Shown here one piece after another: positions 27,869 to 36,706 of a DNA stretch of 64,000 nucleotides. This DNA comes from Methylobacterium segetis. Lineage in GTDB: Bacteria > Pseudomonadota > Alphaproteobacteria > Rhizobiales > Beijerinckiaceae. Under the pieces are notes generated by a model. That model was not told the origin of the DNA, made no database searches, and saw only the letters and a program-made list of their open reading frames with translations. Within the stretch, counting starts at the first letter, position 1; each line of letters starts with the position of its first letter. The stretch is taken from NCBI RefSeq assembly GCF_004348265.1, contig NZ_SMNT01000003.1, positions 51,564 to 115,563 on the forward strand. Direction: 5' to 3'. The translations under genes and the position numbers were made by a program.

Positions 27869-29125
27869 TCAGGCCGCCGAGAGGTCCGCGCGGTGCACGT
27901 CCGGGTCCCGCACGAGGCCGGCCGAGACGCGATTGCGGCCCTGGCGCTTCGCCTCGTAGACCGCGCGGTCGGCGGCCCGCAGCAGGTCGGCCGGGCGGGC
28001 GGTCGCGCAGGGGATGGTGCTCGCCACGCCGACGCTGACCGTGACGTGGCCCGGCGCGCAGCGCCCCGGATGAGGAAGAGCCGCTCGCTCGACCGCGTCG
28101 CGGAGGCGCTCGCCGATCTCGAGAACGCGTTCGGGGCCGGTATCCGGCAGGACCACGACGAATTCCTCGCCGCCGAGGCGCGCGGTCCGCCCGATCCCGA
28201 GCGGGATCTCGGAGCGGATCAGGCCGGCGACGGCCCCGAGGCAGCCATCCCCCGCCTCGTGCCCCGCGGCATCGTTGAACGCCTTGAAGTAATCGATGTC
28301 GACGAGGGCGGCCCCGATCCACGCGCACCGCTCTCCCGCCGCGGCCCAGGCGGGGCCGAGATACGCGTCGAGGCCGCGCCGATTCAGCAGGCCGGTCAGC
28401 GGGTCGGTGCCGGCCAGGGTCGCCAATTCCCGGGTCAGCCGGGTCAGGTCGCGGTTGAGGCAGGCCTGCAGCTGGCGGTGCAGGAAGTGCGTCCGCTCCG
28501 TGCGGTCGAACAGGAGGATGCGGACTGCCAGGAAGCCCGGGCTGAACGCCGTCACGAAGGCGGCGTAGGGGAGCCGGCCTTCCTCGCCCGCCTCCGCCAT
28601 CGCGATCACCGCCCCGTCATAGGCGGCGACCGCGAATCCGATCGAGAGCAGCGTGGCCAGGGGGCGCTGCCCGGTCAGGGCCCCGTAGACGAGGATAAGC
28701 CCGCCCTGAACCGTCAGGTAGCGCGTGGCGGTCTCGCCGCCCGCCGTGCTAGCGAGGAGTGTGATCACCGCCATGGCGACGCAGAAGGAGAGCGCTCCCG
28801 CGAGATCGAGCGCGGCGTGACTCCGCGCGCGGCAAGCGATGCCGATCGCGAGGAGCTGGATCGGGAACAGGATTCCGAGGCGAAGTCCCAGGGCGAGCGG
28901 CCAGGCGGGGTGCTCCGCGTAATCGATCGGAGCCACGGCAAGGCACATCGTCGCCAGGATCGCGATCTCGACGATGATGTGCCGCCGGCTCGCGGCGAGG
29001 CGCGACGCGCGGAAGGCGTGCTCGAGCTCCGGATCGAAGGCAAGCCGATGCCAGGGACGTCGCAGATGGTCCTCGATGCGTCGCGCGTCGATCTCTGGCA
29101 CTACCGGTCGAGGGTCTCCGGCCAT
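27869..29125 (-). CDS. Membrane diguanylate cyclase (GGDEF)
   Basis: A 418-residue protein with about six transmembrane helices between residues 50 and 205 (MASE-like sensor region, for example IVEIAILATMCLAVAP and LATLLSIGFAVAAYDGAVIA), a short coiled linker, and a C-terminal GGDEF domain starting at DPLTGLLNRRG (241-251). The active site reads RLGGEEFVVV with GGEEF at 328-332, so cyclic di-GMP synthesis is expected. The residues five positions upstream are not RxxD, so the inhibitory product-binding site seems to be absent. The signal sensed is unknown. It stands alone between gyrA and recD2. Confidence 0.93.
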   Translation of the reverse strand: MAGDPRPVVPEIDARRIEDHLRRPWHRLAFDPELEHAFRASRLAASRRHIIVEIAILATMCLAVAPIDYAEHPAWPLALGLRLGILFPIQLLAIGIACRARSHAALDLAGALSFCVAMAVITLLASTAGGETATRYLTVQGGLILVYGALTGQRPLATLLSIGFAVAAYDGAVIAMAEAGEEGRLPYAAFVTAFSPGFLAVRILLFDRTERTHFLHRQLQACLNRDLTRLTRELATLAGTDPLTGLLNRRGLDAYLGPAWAAAGERCAWIGAALVDIDYFKAFNDAAGHEAGDGCLGAVAGLIRSEIPLGIGRTARLGGEEFVVVLPDTGPERVLEIGERLRDAVERAALPHPGRCAPGHVTVSVGVASTIPCATARPADLLRAADRAVYEAKRQGRNRVSAGLVRDPDVHRADLSAA

Positions 29126-29247
29126 CGTCGGCTTCTCCTCCGATGGGGCGAGAATACGATGGCCGAGCTAAACAATTACTGTCGATGCCGCCGTCGTTTT
29201 TTGAGTTGAAGTTGGTGTTTTGGAGAATTACTCAACCCTGAACTGTA

Positions 29248-31482
29248 TCAGCCGAGCCGGAGATCGCCCTTTCCCGCTTCCAGCCACCGCCTCAGCTTGG
29301 TGACGCGCGCCCGCGCCCGGGTGCCCCGCACCGCCATCGCGATGGCCTTGCGCTGGCCGATCAGCACCACGAGGCTGCGGCCGCGCGTGACGCCCGTGTA
29401 GAGCAGGTTGCGGGCGAGCATGGTCCAGTGCTGCGTCGTCACCGGGATCACGACGGCGGGGTACTCGGAGCCCTGGCTCTTGTGGATCGTGGTGGCGAAG
29501 GCCGGCACCAGCGTGTCGAGCTCGGCGAAGGGATACTCCACGGTCCGGCCCTCGAAATCGACGCTCAGCACCCCCTCCTCCGCGTCGATGCCGCAGACGC
29601 GCCCGAGATCGCCGTTGAAGACCTCGCGGTCGTAGTCGTTCTGGGTCTCCATCACCCGGTCGCCGGGGGCGAAGCGCCAGCCGAAGCGCTCGACCTCGGT
29701 CGGCGGGTCCGGGTTCAGGACGCGCTGCAGAGCGTGGTTCAGGTTGCGCGAGCCCAGCGAGCCGCGGATCATCGGCGTCAGCACCTGCACGTCGCGGGCC
29801 GGGTCGAGGCCGAAGCGCTTCGGGATGCGCTGCGTCACCACCTCCACGAGCCTGTCGACGCCCTCCTCCGGATCCTCGATCTCGACGCAGTAGAAGTCGC
29901 TCGCCTCGCCCCGGCGGGGCCATTCCGGCATCTCGCCCCGGTTGATGCGGTGGGCGTTGACGACGATCCGGCTCTCGGCCGCCTGCCGGAACACCTCGGT
30001 GAGGCGCGCGACCGGCACCCGCCCCGAGGCGATGATGTCGGCGAGCACCTGGCCGGGACCGACGGAGGGGAGCTGGTCGACATCGCCGACGAGGAGGAGG
30101 GCCGCGTCCTCCGGCACCGCCTTGAGGAGCGCGTTCATCAGCGGCACGTCGACCATCGAGGTCTCGTCGATGACGAGGAGGTCGCCGTCGAGCGGGTTCT
30201 CCGCGTTGCGGGTGAAGCCGCCGTTGCGCGGGTCGATCTCGAGGAGGCGGTGGATCGTCTTCGCCTCGAGCCCGGTCTGCTCGCTCATGCGCTTGGCGGC
30301 GCGGCCCGTCGGGGCGGCGAGCAGGACCCGCACGCCCTTGGCGGTGAGGATGCGCAGGATCGAGTCGAGGGTCGATGTCTTGCCGACCCCGGGGCCGCCC
30401 GTGACGATCGCGAGCTTCGAGGCGAGCACCAGCCGCACCGCCTCCCGCTGGGAGGGCGAGAGGGTCTTGCCGGTGCGACCCTCGACCCAGGGCAGCGCCT
30501 TCTCGAGGTCGATCCCGCCCCAGGGCGGCGTGCCGGCGGCGCGCACGAGCAGGCGCTCGGCGATGACCCGCTCGGCTCCGTGCAGACCCTTCAGGAACAG
30601 GCAGGGCTGCCCGTCGAGGTCGTCGGCGATCACCTCCTCGGCCGCCCGGACCGCGCCCGCCACCGCGAGGCGCACCGCCTCCGCCTCGACCTCCAGGAGC
30701 TTGACGGCGAGCGCGGTGAGCTGCTCGGCGGGCAGGCCGCAATGGCCCTCGTCCATCGCCGTCTGCAGGGCGAAGCTGATCCCGGCCGCGAGGCGCTGGG
30801 GCGCGTGCTTCTCCATCCCCAGCCGCATCGCGATGGCGTCCGCCGTGCGGAAGCCGATGCCGCGGATGTCGCGGGCGAGCCGGTACGGGTCCTCCGTCAT
30901 CACGGCGATCGAATCATGCCCGTAGGTGCGGAAGATGCGCACGGCGCGCGCCGTGCCGACCCCGTGCGCGTGCAGGAAGATCATGATCTCGCGCACGGCC
31001 TTCTGCTCGGCCCAGCCGGCGACGATCCGCTCGGCGCGCTTCCGTCCGATGCCCGGGACCTCCGTGAGGCGCCCCGGCTCGGCCTCGATGATCTCGAACG
31101 TGTCTGCGCCGAACAGCGCGACGATGCGCTTGGCCATGGCGGGGCCGATGCCGCGCATCTGGCCGCTGGCGAGGTAGCGCTCGATGCCCTCGACGCCGGT
31201 CGGCGGCGTCGCGGTCAACGAGGTCGCCTTGAACTGGAGGCCATGCGCCCGGTCCGAGACCCAGTGCCCGGTCGCGGTGATCCACTCGCCCGCGCCGATC
31301 GCGGGCGCGTGCCCGACGAGGGGGACGAGGTCGCGCTTGCCCCGCACCCCGACCTTGAGGACGCAGAACCCCGTCTCGGCGTTGTGGAACGTCACCCGCT
31401 CGACCGTGCCGGCCAGGATCTCGGCGGGCGCGCCCGTGCCGCGGTCGCTGTTCAGGTCCTGAGGCCGCACCATGCGGTTCAC
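29248..31482 (-). CDS. recD2: RecD2-type ATP-dependent DNA helicase
   Basis: A 744-residue superfamily 1B 5'-3' helicase of the RecD2 type, found without RecBC and linked to repair and replication-fork handling. It has an N-terminal OB-like region (VERVTFHNAETGFCVLKVGV), a helix-hairpin-helix block with VPGIGRKRAERIVAGW near 135-150, Walker A VTGGPGVGKTSTLDSIL, Walker B LLVIDETSMVDVPLMNALL, LLLVGDVDQLPSVGPGQVL, and the C-terminal UvrD-like motif TTIHKSQGSEYPAVVIPV with LLYTGVTRGRSLVVLIG. A second ATG at 31473 is an alternative start. The phage-annealing-like gene and ssb lie upstream on the same strand. Confidence 0.95.
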   Translation of the reverse strand: MNRMVRPQDLNSDRGTGAPAEILAGTVERVTFHNAETGFCVLKVGVRGKRDLVPLVGHAPAIGAGEWITATGHWVSDRAHGLQFKATSLTATPPTGVEGIERYLASGQMRGIGPAMAKRIVALFGADTFEIIEAEPGRLTEVPGIGRKRAERIVAGWAEQKAVREIMIFLHAHGVGTARAVRIFRTYGHDSIAVMTEDPYRLARDIRGIGFRTADAIAMRLGMEKHAPQRLAAGISFALQTAMDEGHCGLPAEQLTALAVKLLEVEAEAVRLAVAGAVRAAEEVIADDLDGQPCLFLKGLHGAERVIAERLLVRAAGTPPWGGIDLEKALPWVEGRTGKTLSPSQREAVRLVLASKLAIVTGGPGVGKTSTLDSILRILTAKGVRVLLAAPTGRAAKRMSEQTGLEAKTIHRLLEIDPRNGGFTRNAENPLDGDLLVIDETSMVDVPLMNALLKAVPEDAALLLVGDVDQLPSVGPGQVLADIIASGRVPVARLTEVFRQAAESRIVVNAHRINRGEMPEWPRRGEASDFYCVEIEDPEEGVDRLVEVVTQRIPKRFGLDPARDVQVLTPMIRGSLGSRNLNHALQRVLNPDPPTEVERFGWRFAPGDRVMETQNDYDREVFNGDLGRVCGIDAEEGVLSVDFEGRTVEYPFAELDTLVPAFATTIHKSQGSEYPAVVIPVTTQHWTMLARNLLYTGVTRGRSLVVLIGQRKAIAMAVRGTRARARVTKLRRWLEAGKGDLRLG

Positions 31483-31507
31483 GATACCACCTCGGGCGGC
31501 ATCCGCC

Positions 31508-32185
31508 TCACGCGGCGCGGCCGCGACCCTTCCTGCCCGGCCAGCCGAGGGCCACGAGACGGGCCTTGGCGTAGTCGCGCACCTCGTCGCGGGTGCCCGC
31601 GGGGAAGCCGTTCAGGATCCGCTGCGTCTCGGCATCGAGCATCAGGTCGGTCACCGCATTGACGCTGTCCGCCTCGTCGATCCGCCGCTTCAGGTCGCCC
31701 TCGGCCTCCGTGACCTCGTCGAACGGGTCGGCCGCCTCGAAATCCTCGTCGACCGCGCGGATCGGCACGCCCTGGGACTGGCGGAACTCGTCCGCCTCCT
31801 CCTCGCTGTAGACGAGGCCGTGCAGCTCAATCAGCTTGAGGATGACCCGGTCCTTCCCCCGCTTCTCGGCCATTGCGTAGACGTAGGCCGCCTGCTTGCC
31901 GGAGACCCGGTAGTTCACGTTGACGAGCGCCTCGCCGAGCGACCACTCGACCCGCTCCGTCCCGGGCTTGGTGCCCGGCAGCCGGCCGGTGACGAGGATT
32001 ACGGCCTCGTCCCGCTCGGCCCGGATGAGGGTGGGCGGATCGAAGACGATCCCAGCCTGCGCGGCGATGCGCTCCAGCGTCTTGTGGTAGATCACGGCCG
32101 TGCCCTGCACGCGCCAGACATTGCCCCCGAAGGGCTCGCCGTAGCGCACGAGGATGTCGGCGATCTGCTTGTCGGCGGTCCGCAT
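31508..32185 (-). CDS. Phage-like protein, possible single-strand annealing family
   Basis: A 225-residue soluble protein I cannot assign firmly. Residues 98-133 hold the stretch QAAYVYAMAEKRGKDRV followed by ILKLIELHGLVYSEEEADEF. This KRxxDRxILKL pattern with an acidic SEEEADEF tail is characteristic of proteins from phages, including Erf/Rad52-like annealing proteins. The first half is beta-rich (VWRVQGTAVIYHKTLERIA; RADE of AVILVTGRLPG), consistent with such a fold. The tail has a helical region and a basic end (GRKGRGRAA). The ATG at 32185 has GGAG five bases upstream. It lies between ssb and recD2, a setting that supports a role in single-strand DNA processing. Confidence 0.6.
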   Translation of the reverse strand: MRTADKQIADILVRYGEPFGGNVWRVQGTAVIYHKTLERIAAQAGIVFDPPTLIRAERDEAVILVTGRLPGTKPGTERVEWSLGEALVNVNYRVSGKQAAYVYAMAEKRGKDRVILKLIELHGLVYSEEEADEFRQSQGVPIRAVDEDFEAADPFDEVTEAEGDLKRRIDEADSVNAVTDLMLDAETQRILNGFPAGTRDEVRDYAKARLVALGWPGRKGRGRAA

Positions 32186-32263
32186 GGCGGCTCCGTTCGT
32201 GATATGTTCTTTTTGCGATATGGGGCGCGGGGGCGGGGCCGCGCAAGGGATGGAGCCCTGATC

Positions 32264-32376
32264 CCCTCTCCCGTCCGGGATAGGTCGGTTTGCCGGAACG
32301 CGGATCAGGTGAGGGATGCGCCTCGTCCGGAGCGATCGCACCCCTCACCCCGTCCCTCTCCCGAACGGGAGAGGGG
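32264..32376 (-). repeat. 112-bp palindrome-ended intergenic repeat, copy A (inverted)
   Basis: Ends are inverted repeats built on CCTCTCCCGTCCGGGA and TCCCGAACGGGAGAGGG, with an internal GGTGAGGG...CCCTCACC pair. Its reverse complement aligns over its length with copies B (40414) and C (48488). It fills most of the gap between ssb and the phage-like gene. It looks like a REP/BIME-type element with no coding capacity. Confidence 0.85.
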
Positions 32377-32411
32377 GCGCGGCGCGCCGGGCGATGCGGA
32401 ACGATCCGATC

Positions 32412-32975
32412 CTAGAACGGGATGTCGTCGTCGAGGTCGTAATTGCCCCGGCCGCCGCCACCGCCGCCGCCGTTCCCGTTGCCGCCGGTCGAGGCCGGGC
32501 GCCGCTCGGAGCTGGACGAGCGGCCGCCGCCGTAATCGCCGCCCCGCGAGCCGCCGCCGAAATCGCCGCCGCGGCTGATCTGGCCGCCGCCCTCCTCGTC
32601 GGAGCCCATCTCGGCCCCGCCGCCGCGCCCGTCGAGGATCGTCAGCTCGCCGCGGAAGCGCTGCAGCACGACCTCGGTCGTGTACTTCTCGACGCCGGAA
32701 TTGTCGGTCCACTTGCGCGTCTGGAGCTGGCCCTCGACGTAGACCTTCGAGCCCTTGCGCAGGTACTGCTCGGCGACGCGAGCGAGGTTCTCGTTGTAGA
32801 TCACGACCGAGTGCCACTCGGTCTTCTCCTTGCGCTCGCCCGACGCCTTGTCCTTCCAGGATTCGGACGTCGCCAAGCGCAGGTTCACCACCGGGTCGCC
32901 GGAGGCGAGGCGCCTCGTCTCGGGGTCGCGCCCGAGATTGCCGACCAGAATGACCTTGTTCACGCTGCCCGCCAT
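32412..32975 (-). CDS. ssb: Single-stranded DNA-binding protein
   Basis: Coats single-stranded DNA and recruits repair and replication enzymes. The 187-residue product has the OB fold at 1-115 ([55 protein letters not shown]), a long Gly/Ser/Arg-rich linker with runs of Gly and the terminal acidic tip DLDDDIPF that binds partner proteins. Length and tail fit a typical alphaproteobacterial SSB. The ATG at 32975 begins MAGSVNKV. A repeat element separates it from the downstream gene. Confidence 0.97.
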   Translation of the reverse strand: MAGSVNKVILVGNLGRDPETRRLASGDPVVNLRLATSESWKDKASGERKEKTEWHSVVIYNENLARVAEQYLRKGSKVYVEGQLQTRKWTDNSGVEKYTTEVVLQRFRGELTILDGRGGGAEMGSDEEGGGQISRGGDFGGGSRGGDYGGGRSSSSERRPASTGGNGNGGGGGGGRGNYDLDDDIPF

Positions 32976-33199
32976 CGCTCTCTCCTTGCTGTCGATCTCA
33001 CTGGGCCGTCGCGGACCGGCGCATGCCCATCCTCAGGTTCTGGGGCCGTGAGCCGCCGCCCGCAATGCGGGTGCGCTGCCGGTCCACGAAAAACACACCT
33101 GGGGAACGCGCGCCGCGATCCGCCGTTCGTTCTACCTTTGGTCCATGCCCGGCGCAAGGGCCGACCCACGTCCGTGCGCGCGACACGCCATCCCCGCGC

Positions 33200-34216
33200 T
33201 CACGCGACATGGACGATCAGCTTCCCGAAATTGTGCCCCTTGAGCAGGCCGATCAAGGCGTCCGGCGCCTGTTCCAGGCCCTCGACGAGGTCCTCGCGGT
33301 AGCGCACGCGTCCCTCCCTCAGCCAGCCGCCGACGTCGCGGGCGAAGGTCCTCGCCTGATCGGCGAAATCCGAGACGATGAAGCCCTGCAGCCGCAGCCG
33401 CTTCGTCAGGATCGCCCGCATCAGGGCGGGGGAGCGATCGGGCCCGGGCGGAAGCTCCGTGGCGTTGTAGCCGGAGACGAGGCCGCAGACGGGCACCCGG
33501 GCGAAGCCGTTGAGGAGCGGCAGGACGGCGTCGAACACGGCGCCCCCGACATTCTCGAAATAGACGTCGATGCCGTCCGGGCAGGCCGCGGCGAGTTGGC
33601 CGGGCAGGTCCTCGCCGCGATGGTCGATCGCGGCGTCGAAGCCGAGGTCCTGACGCAGATACGCGCATTTCTCCGGCCCGCCGGCGATGCCGACCGCGCG
33701 GGCTCCCTTGAGCCGGGCGATCTGTCCCACGAGGGAGCCGACCGGGCCTGAGGCCGCGGCGACGACGACGGTCTCGCCGGGCTTCGGGTCGCCGATGGTG
33801 AGGAGGCCGGTATAGGCGGTCATCCCCGGCATGCCGAGGATGCCGAGCGCCGTCGTCGCGGGGGCGAGGTTCGGGTCGACCCGGCGCAGGCCCCGGCCCG
33901 AGGCGACGGCGTAATCCTGCCAGCCCGAGAAGGCGGCGACGAGGTCGCCGACGGCGAAGTCCGGGTTGTTCGAGGCAACGACCTCCGCCACCACCTCCCC
34001 CACCATCACGGCTCCGATCGCGACGGGCTCCGCGTAGGATTTCGCGGCGCTCATCCGCCCGCGCATGTAGGGATCGAGGGAGAGCCAGCGGGTGCGCAGC
34101 AGGATCTCGCCCTCGCGCGGGGTCGGCACGCGCCCCTCCTCCATCCGGAAATGCGCTGGCGTCGGCTCCCCGTGGGGACGGGAGGCGAGGACGATGCGGC
34201 GGTTCACGGCGGCCAT
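33200..34216 (-). CDS. NADP-dependent oxidoreductase (CurA-like MDR family)
   Basis: A 338-residue medium-chain reductase without zinc ligands, of the curcumin/dihydrocurcumin reductase and leukotriene-B4 dehydrogenase-like group. Motifs: RWLSLDPYMRGRMS near 45-58, LGMPGMTAYTGLLTIG, the nucleotide-binding VVVAAASGPVGSLVGQIARL, DVYFENVGGAVFDAVL and RLRLQGFIVSDFADQ. These proteins reduce enone double bonds with NADPH in the cytosol; the natural substrate here is unknown. The ATG at 34216 gives the standard N-terminus MAAVNRRIVLASRPHG. Confidence 0.93.
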   Translation of the reverse strand: MAAVNRRIVLASRPHGEPTPAHFRMEEGRVPTPREGEILLRTRWLSLDPYMRGRMSAAKSYAEPVAIGAVMVGEVVAEVVASNNPDFAVGDLVAAFSGWQDYAVASGRGLRRVDPNLAPATTALGILGMPGMTAYTGLLTIGDPKPGETVVVAAASGPVGSLVGQIARLKGARAVGIAGGPEKCAYLRQDLGFDAAIDHRGEDLPGQLAAACPDGIDVYFENVGGAVFDAVLPLLNGFARVPVCGLVSGYNATELPPGPDRSPALMRAILTKRLRLQGFIVSDFADQARTFARDVGGWLREGRVRYREDLVEGLEQAPDALIGLLKGHNFGKLIVHVA

Positions 34217-34417
34217 GGCGGGCTCCGGTTCTGCGGGCGCTCGAAGATGGGTTCTGCGGGTGTTTCGCGGTTCCTCCTCCGGCGAGATGGGGCGGAGGCG
34301 CCGACCCCGCAATCGCCGCAATGTTCATCGCCCGCATGATCATCGCCTGTTGATCGTCCCGGTGCATTCGGAGCGAGGGTCTGGCGCGTTGAGCGGGAGA
34401 CCTGTGGGAGACCGACG

Positions 34418-34834
34418 ATGCGACACCCCCTCCGGATGGCGATGGCCGCCCTCGCGATGGCCGGCGGCGCCGGCGGCGCGAGGGCCGACGAGGATCCGCT
34501 GGCGGCCCATCTCTGGACGCGGCGCGTCCTCGTCGTCTCGGCGCCGGGCCCCGATGATCCCGGCCTGCGCGCGCAGCGCCAAGCGCTCGCCTCAGCGCGG
34601 GCGGGTGCGGGCGAGCGCGATCTCGTCACGCTGGAGGCCGTGGGCAATTCGGTGGAGGCGGCCTCCCTGCGCCGGCGGCTGAACCTGCCGGCCGACGCCT
34701 TCCGTGCGGTCCTCGTCGGCAAGGATGGCGGGGCGAAGCTCCAATCGGCCGAACCGATCCCGCCGGAGCGCCTGTTCGCCACGATCGACGCGATGCCGAT
34801 GCGGCGCGACGAGGCGCGGGAGAGGCGGCGCTGA
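34418..34834 (+). CDS. Exported DUF4174 protein
   Basis: A 138-residue secreted or periplasmic protein with a signal peptide (AMAALAMAGGAGGARA). The mature part matches DUF4174: LWTRRVLVVSAPGPDD, a helix, ERDLVTLEAVGNSV, LPADAFRAVLVGKDGGAKL and the terminal TIDAMPMRRDEARER. The fold is predicted thioredoxin-like, without a CxxC pair. Function unknown. It converges with the glycine-rich gene, with a GC hairpin between them. Confidence 0.88.
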   Translation: MRHPLRMAMAALAMAGGAGGARADEDPLAAHLWTRRVLVVSAPGPDDPGLRAQRQALASARAGAGERDLVTLEAVGNSVEAASLRRRLNLPADAFRAVLVGKDGGAKLQSAEPIPPERLFATIDAMPMRRDEARERRR

Positions 34835-34851
34835 GCGAGACGGGGCGAGAT

Positions 34852-34872
34852 GGGGCGGCTCGAAGCCGCCCC
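34852..34872. terminator. Hairpin between convergent genes
   Basis: GGGGCGGC at 34852-34859 and its exact complement at 34865-34872 around TCGAA, between the stops of the DUF4174 and Gly/Tyr-rich genes. A bidirectional terminator is likely though no T-run follows. Confidence 0.45.
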
Positions 34873-34883
34873 GCCCCTGCCGC

Positions 34884-35408
34884 TCAGTAGCAGCGCTGCA
34901 CGAAGACCCGCCGGTAGCCCCAGGGCGTCCAGCGCACCCGCGGGACCGTGTAGCAGCCGTAGCCGTAATCGTAGGCGCCATAGCCGCCGTAATAGCCGGC
35001 CGGCGCGTATCCGTAGCCGTATCCGTAACCCGGATAGCCGTAATAGCCGCCGTAGAGGCCGCCCGCGGCCAGGCCCAGGCCGACGCCGAGCCCCAGCCCG
35101 CCGAGGCCGTAGCCGTAGCCGCGGCGCCAGTAGCCTCCGCGATAGCCCCCGCCCCAGCCGCCGCGGTAGAAGCCCGCGCCGCGGTATCCGCCGAATCCGC
35201 CGCCGAGGCCGGCCCCTCCGAAGCGGGCGCCGCCGAAGCCGCCCCGGAAGCCGCCGCCCCCGAACCCTCCGCGGAAGCCGCCTCCGCCGAACCCGCCGCC
35301 GCCGCGGAAGCCGCCGCCCCCGAACCCGCCGGGCCGTGCGTCGGCCGTCAGCGGCACCAGTGCGAGCGCCCCGGCCAGGGCGACCGATGCCAATGCAACG
35401 CGCATCAT
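34884..35408 (-). CDS. Glycine/tyrosine-rich exported protein
   Basis: A 174-residue exported protein. After a signal peptide (MMRVALASVALAGALALVPL, cleavage near ADA), residues 25-80 are repeats of GGGFRG/GGF type, then come a hydrophobic Gly stretch (GYGLGGLGLGVGLGLAAGG) and Tyr/Gly repeats GYPGYGYGYGYAPAGYYGGY. The C-terminus has two or three Cys (GYGCYT, QRCY) and RVRWTPWGYRRV. This composition resembles sulfur-globule or coat-type structural proteins in Proteobacteria. The ATG at 35408 has GGGAG 8 bases upstream. It may form fibrous surface or envelope material; no enzyme role. Confidence 0.75.
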   Translation of the reverse strand: MMRVALASVALAGALALVPLTADARPGGFGGGGFRGGGGFGGGGFRGGFGGGGFRGGFGGARFGGAGLGGGFGGYRGAGFYRGGWGGGYRGGYWRRGYGYGLGGLGLGVGLGLAAGGLYGGYYGYPGYGYGYGYAPAGYYGGYGAYDYGYGCYTVPRVRWTPWGYRRVFVQRCY

Positions 35409-35594
35409 CTCAGGATCTCCCAACACCCATGCCCCCGCTTGGCAGAAACGCCCGGATTGAGAAAACGGTCCCCGGCCGCGTTTCCGCGGTACGAGCGCCG
35501 TCGGTGCTCCGCCCCGCTTGAAAATGAACCCGTTTTCGGGCGAGGAAACGCCCCCCGGCCCGTCCGGACCGTCGGCTCACCTCGGGATCTCACG

Positions 35595-36347
35595 ATGATG
35601 TTACGTCTCGCGCGGGCGACCCTGCTCGCGGGCCTGATCAGCGCCGCGACGGCCGTGCACGCCGAGCCCGCCCCCGAGGCCGGGCCCTGCCGCGCCGTCC
35701 AGGCCGAGGGCGAGGCCTATACGGTCTGCATCGTCGATCTGAAGCGGCAGCGGCTGCGCCTGTTCTGGCTGGGATCGGACGGCCTGCCCTACTCCTCCCT
35801 CTCGAAGCTCGCCGAGAAGCAGGGCGGGCGCCTCAGCTTCGCGATGAACGCGGGCATGTACGACAAGGGGCAGGCGCCGGTCGGGCTCTATGTCGAGGAG
35901 GGGCGCGAGATGAAGGGCGTCTCGACCGCCAACGGCCCGGGCAATTTCCACCTGAAGCCGAACGGCATCTTCTACGTGAAGGGCGACAAGGCCGGCGTCG
36001 CCGAGACGGGGCGCTACCTGAAGGCGAAGATCAAGCCCGATTTCGCGACGCAATCGGGGCCGATGCTCGTGATCGAGGGGCAGGTTCACCCGAAGATCTC
36101 CGCGGACGGCCCCTCCCAGAAGATCCGCAACGGCGTCGGCGTGCGGGAGGACGGGCGCGTTGCCGTCTTCGCGATCTCGGAGCGCCCGGTCAGCTTCGGG
36201 TCCTTCGCGCGGCTGTTCCGGGACGATCTCGGCTGCCGCAACGCACTCTTCCTCGACGGGAGCGTCTCGAGCCTCTACGCGCCCTCCCTCAACCGCTCGG
36301 ACCTGAGCCGGCCGCTCGGGCCGATGGTCGGCGCCCTGAGCCGCTGA
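35595..36347 (+). CDS. Phosphodiester glycosidase (NAGPA/DUF2233) family exported protein
   Basis: A 250-residue exported protein with signal peptide (LARATLLAGLISAATAVHA). The domain shows RLSFAMNAGMYDKGQAPVG at about 83-101, SGPMLVIEGQVHP, RNGVGVREDGRVAVFAIS and CRNALFLDGSVSSLYAPSL, the order seen in the phosphodiester glycosidase family related to the human uncovering enzyme NAGPA. In bacteria it may cleave envelope glycan phosphodiesters; the substrate is unknown. A long inverted repeat (GAAAACGG at 35461, CCGTTTTC at 35530) lies in the 187-base divergent promoter region shared with the Gly/Tyr-rich gene. Confidence 0.9.
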   Translation: MMLRLARATLLAGLISAATAVHAEPAPEAGPCRAVQAEGEAYTVCIVDLKRQRLRLFWLGSDGLPYSSLSKLAEKQGGRLSFAMNAGMYDKGQAPVGLYVEEGREMKGVSTANGPGNFHLKPNGIFYVKGDKAGVAETGRYLKAKIKPDFATQSGPMLVIEGQVHPKISADGPSQKIRNGVGVREDGRVAVFAISERPVSFGSFARLFRDDLGCRNALFLDGSVSSLYAPSLNRSDLSRPLGPMVGALSR

Positions 36348-36366
36348 CGAGCCCGGCCCGCGGGCG

Positions 36367-36612
36367 TCAGGGGCGCTCGTGAAGCCACAGGCCGGCAAAG
36401 CCGAGCGTGGCCGTGTAGATCGCCCGTCCCTCCTCGTCGCGCGCCACGACCGTGAAGAAGCGACGGTCCCCGTCGGCGCGGATCTGCTCCCGCGCGATGT
36501 CGGGAAGCACCTGGATGGCGGCGTCGCGCACCTCGTCCAAGGTCGCGCATTCGGAACCCGTGTCGTCGCGATGCGGGCCGCCGTCCACGACGTCGAAGAA
36601 GTAGCGCGGCAC
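36367..36612 (-). CDS. DUF6894 family small protein
   Basis: An 81-residue protein of the DUF6894 family, very common in Methylobacterium and Bradyrhizobium relatives. It begins PRYFFDVVDGGPHRDDTGSE, the family signature, followed by a helix (ATLDEVRDAAIQVLPDIA) and beta strands (RRFFTVVARDEEGRAIYT). The GTG at 36612 has GGAGG seven bases upstream and matches family starts; an ATG at 36651 would add 13 non-conserved residues. Function unknown, and no membrane segment is present. Confidence 0.88.
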   Translation of the reverse strand: MPRYFFDVVDGGPHRDDTGSECATLDEVRDAAIQVLPDIAREQIRADGDRRFFTVVARDEEGRAIYTATLGFAGLWLHERP

Positions 36613-36706
36613 GATCCGTCCTCCTGCGGCGGGCCGGTACTCTGCCATCAACTTGGGACGCCCGCACTAACGTGCAGCACGTCGCGGACGCGCGGCGGGC
36701 GCAAAG

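Noticed and set aside
27853..27871. Hairpin overlapping the stop of the diguanylate cyclase gene as a terminator
   Set aside because: An 8-bp stem including one G-T pair, only AAATCC after it; too weak for a call.
29126..29247. Intrinsic terminator or small RNA in the AT-rich gap after recD2
   Set aside because: TTGAGT and ACTCAA form only a 6-bp stem with a long loop and no adjoining T-run; no RNA motif recognised.
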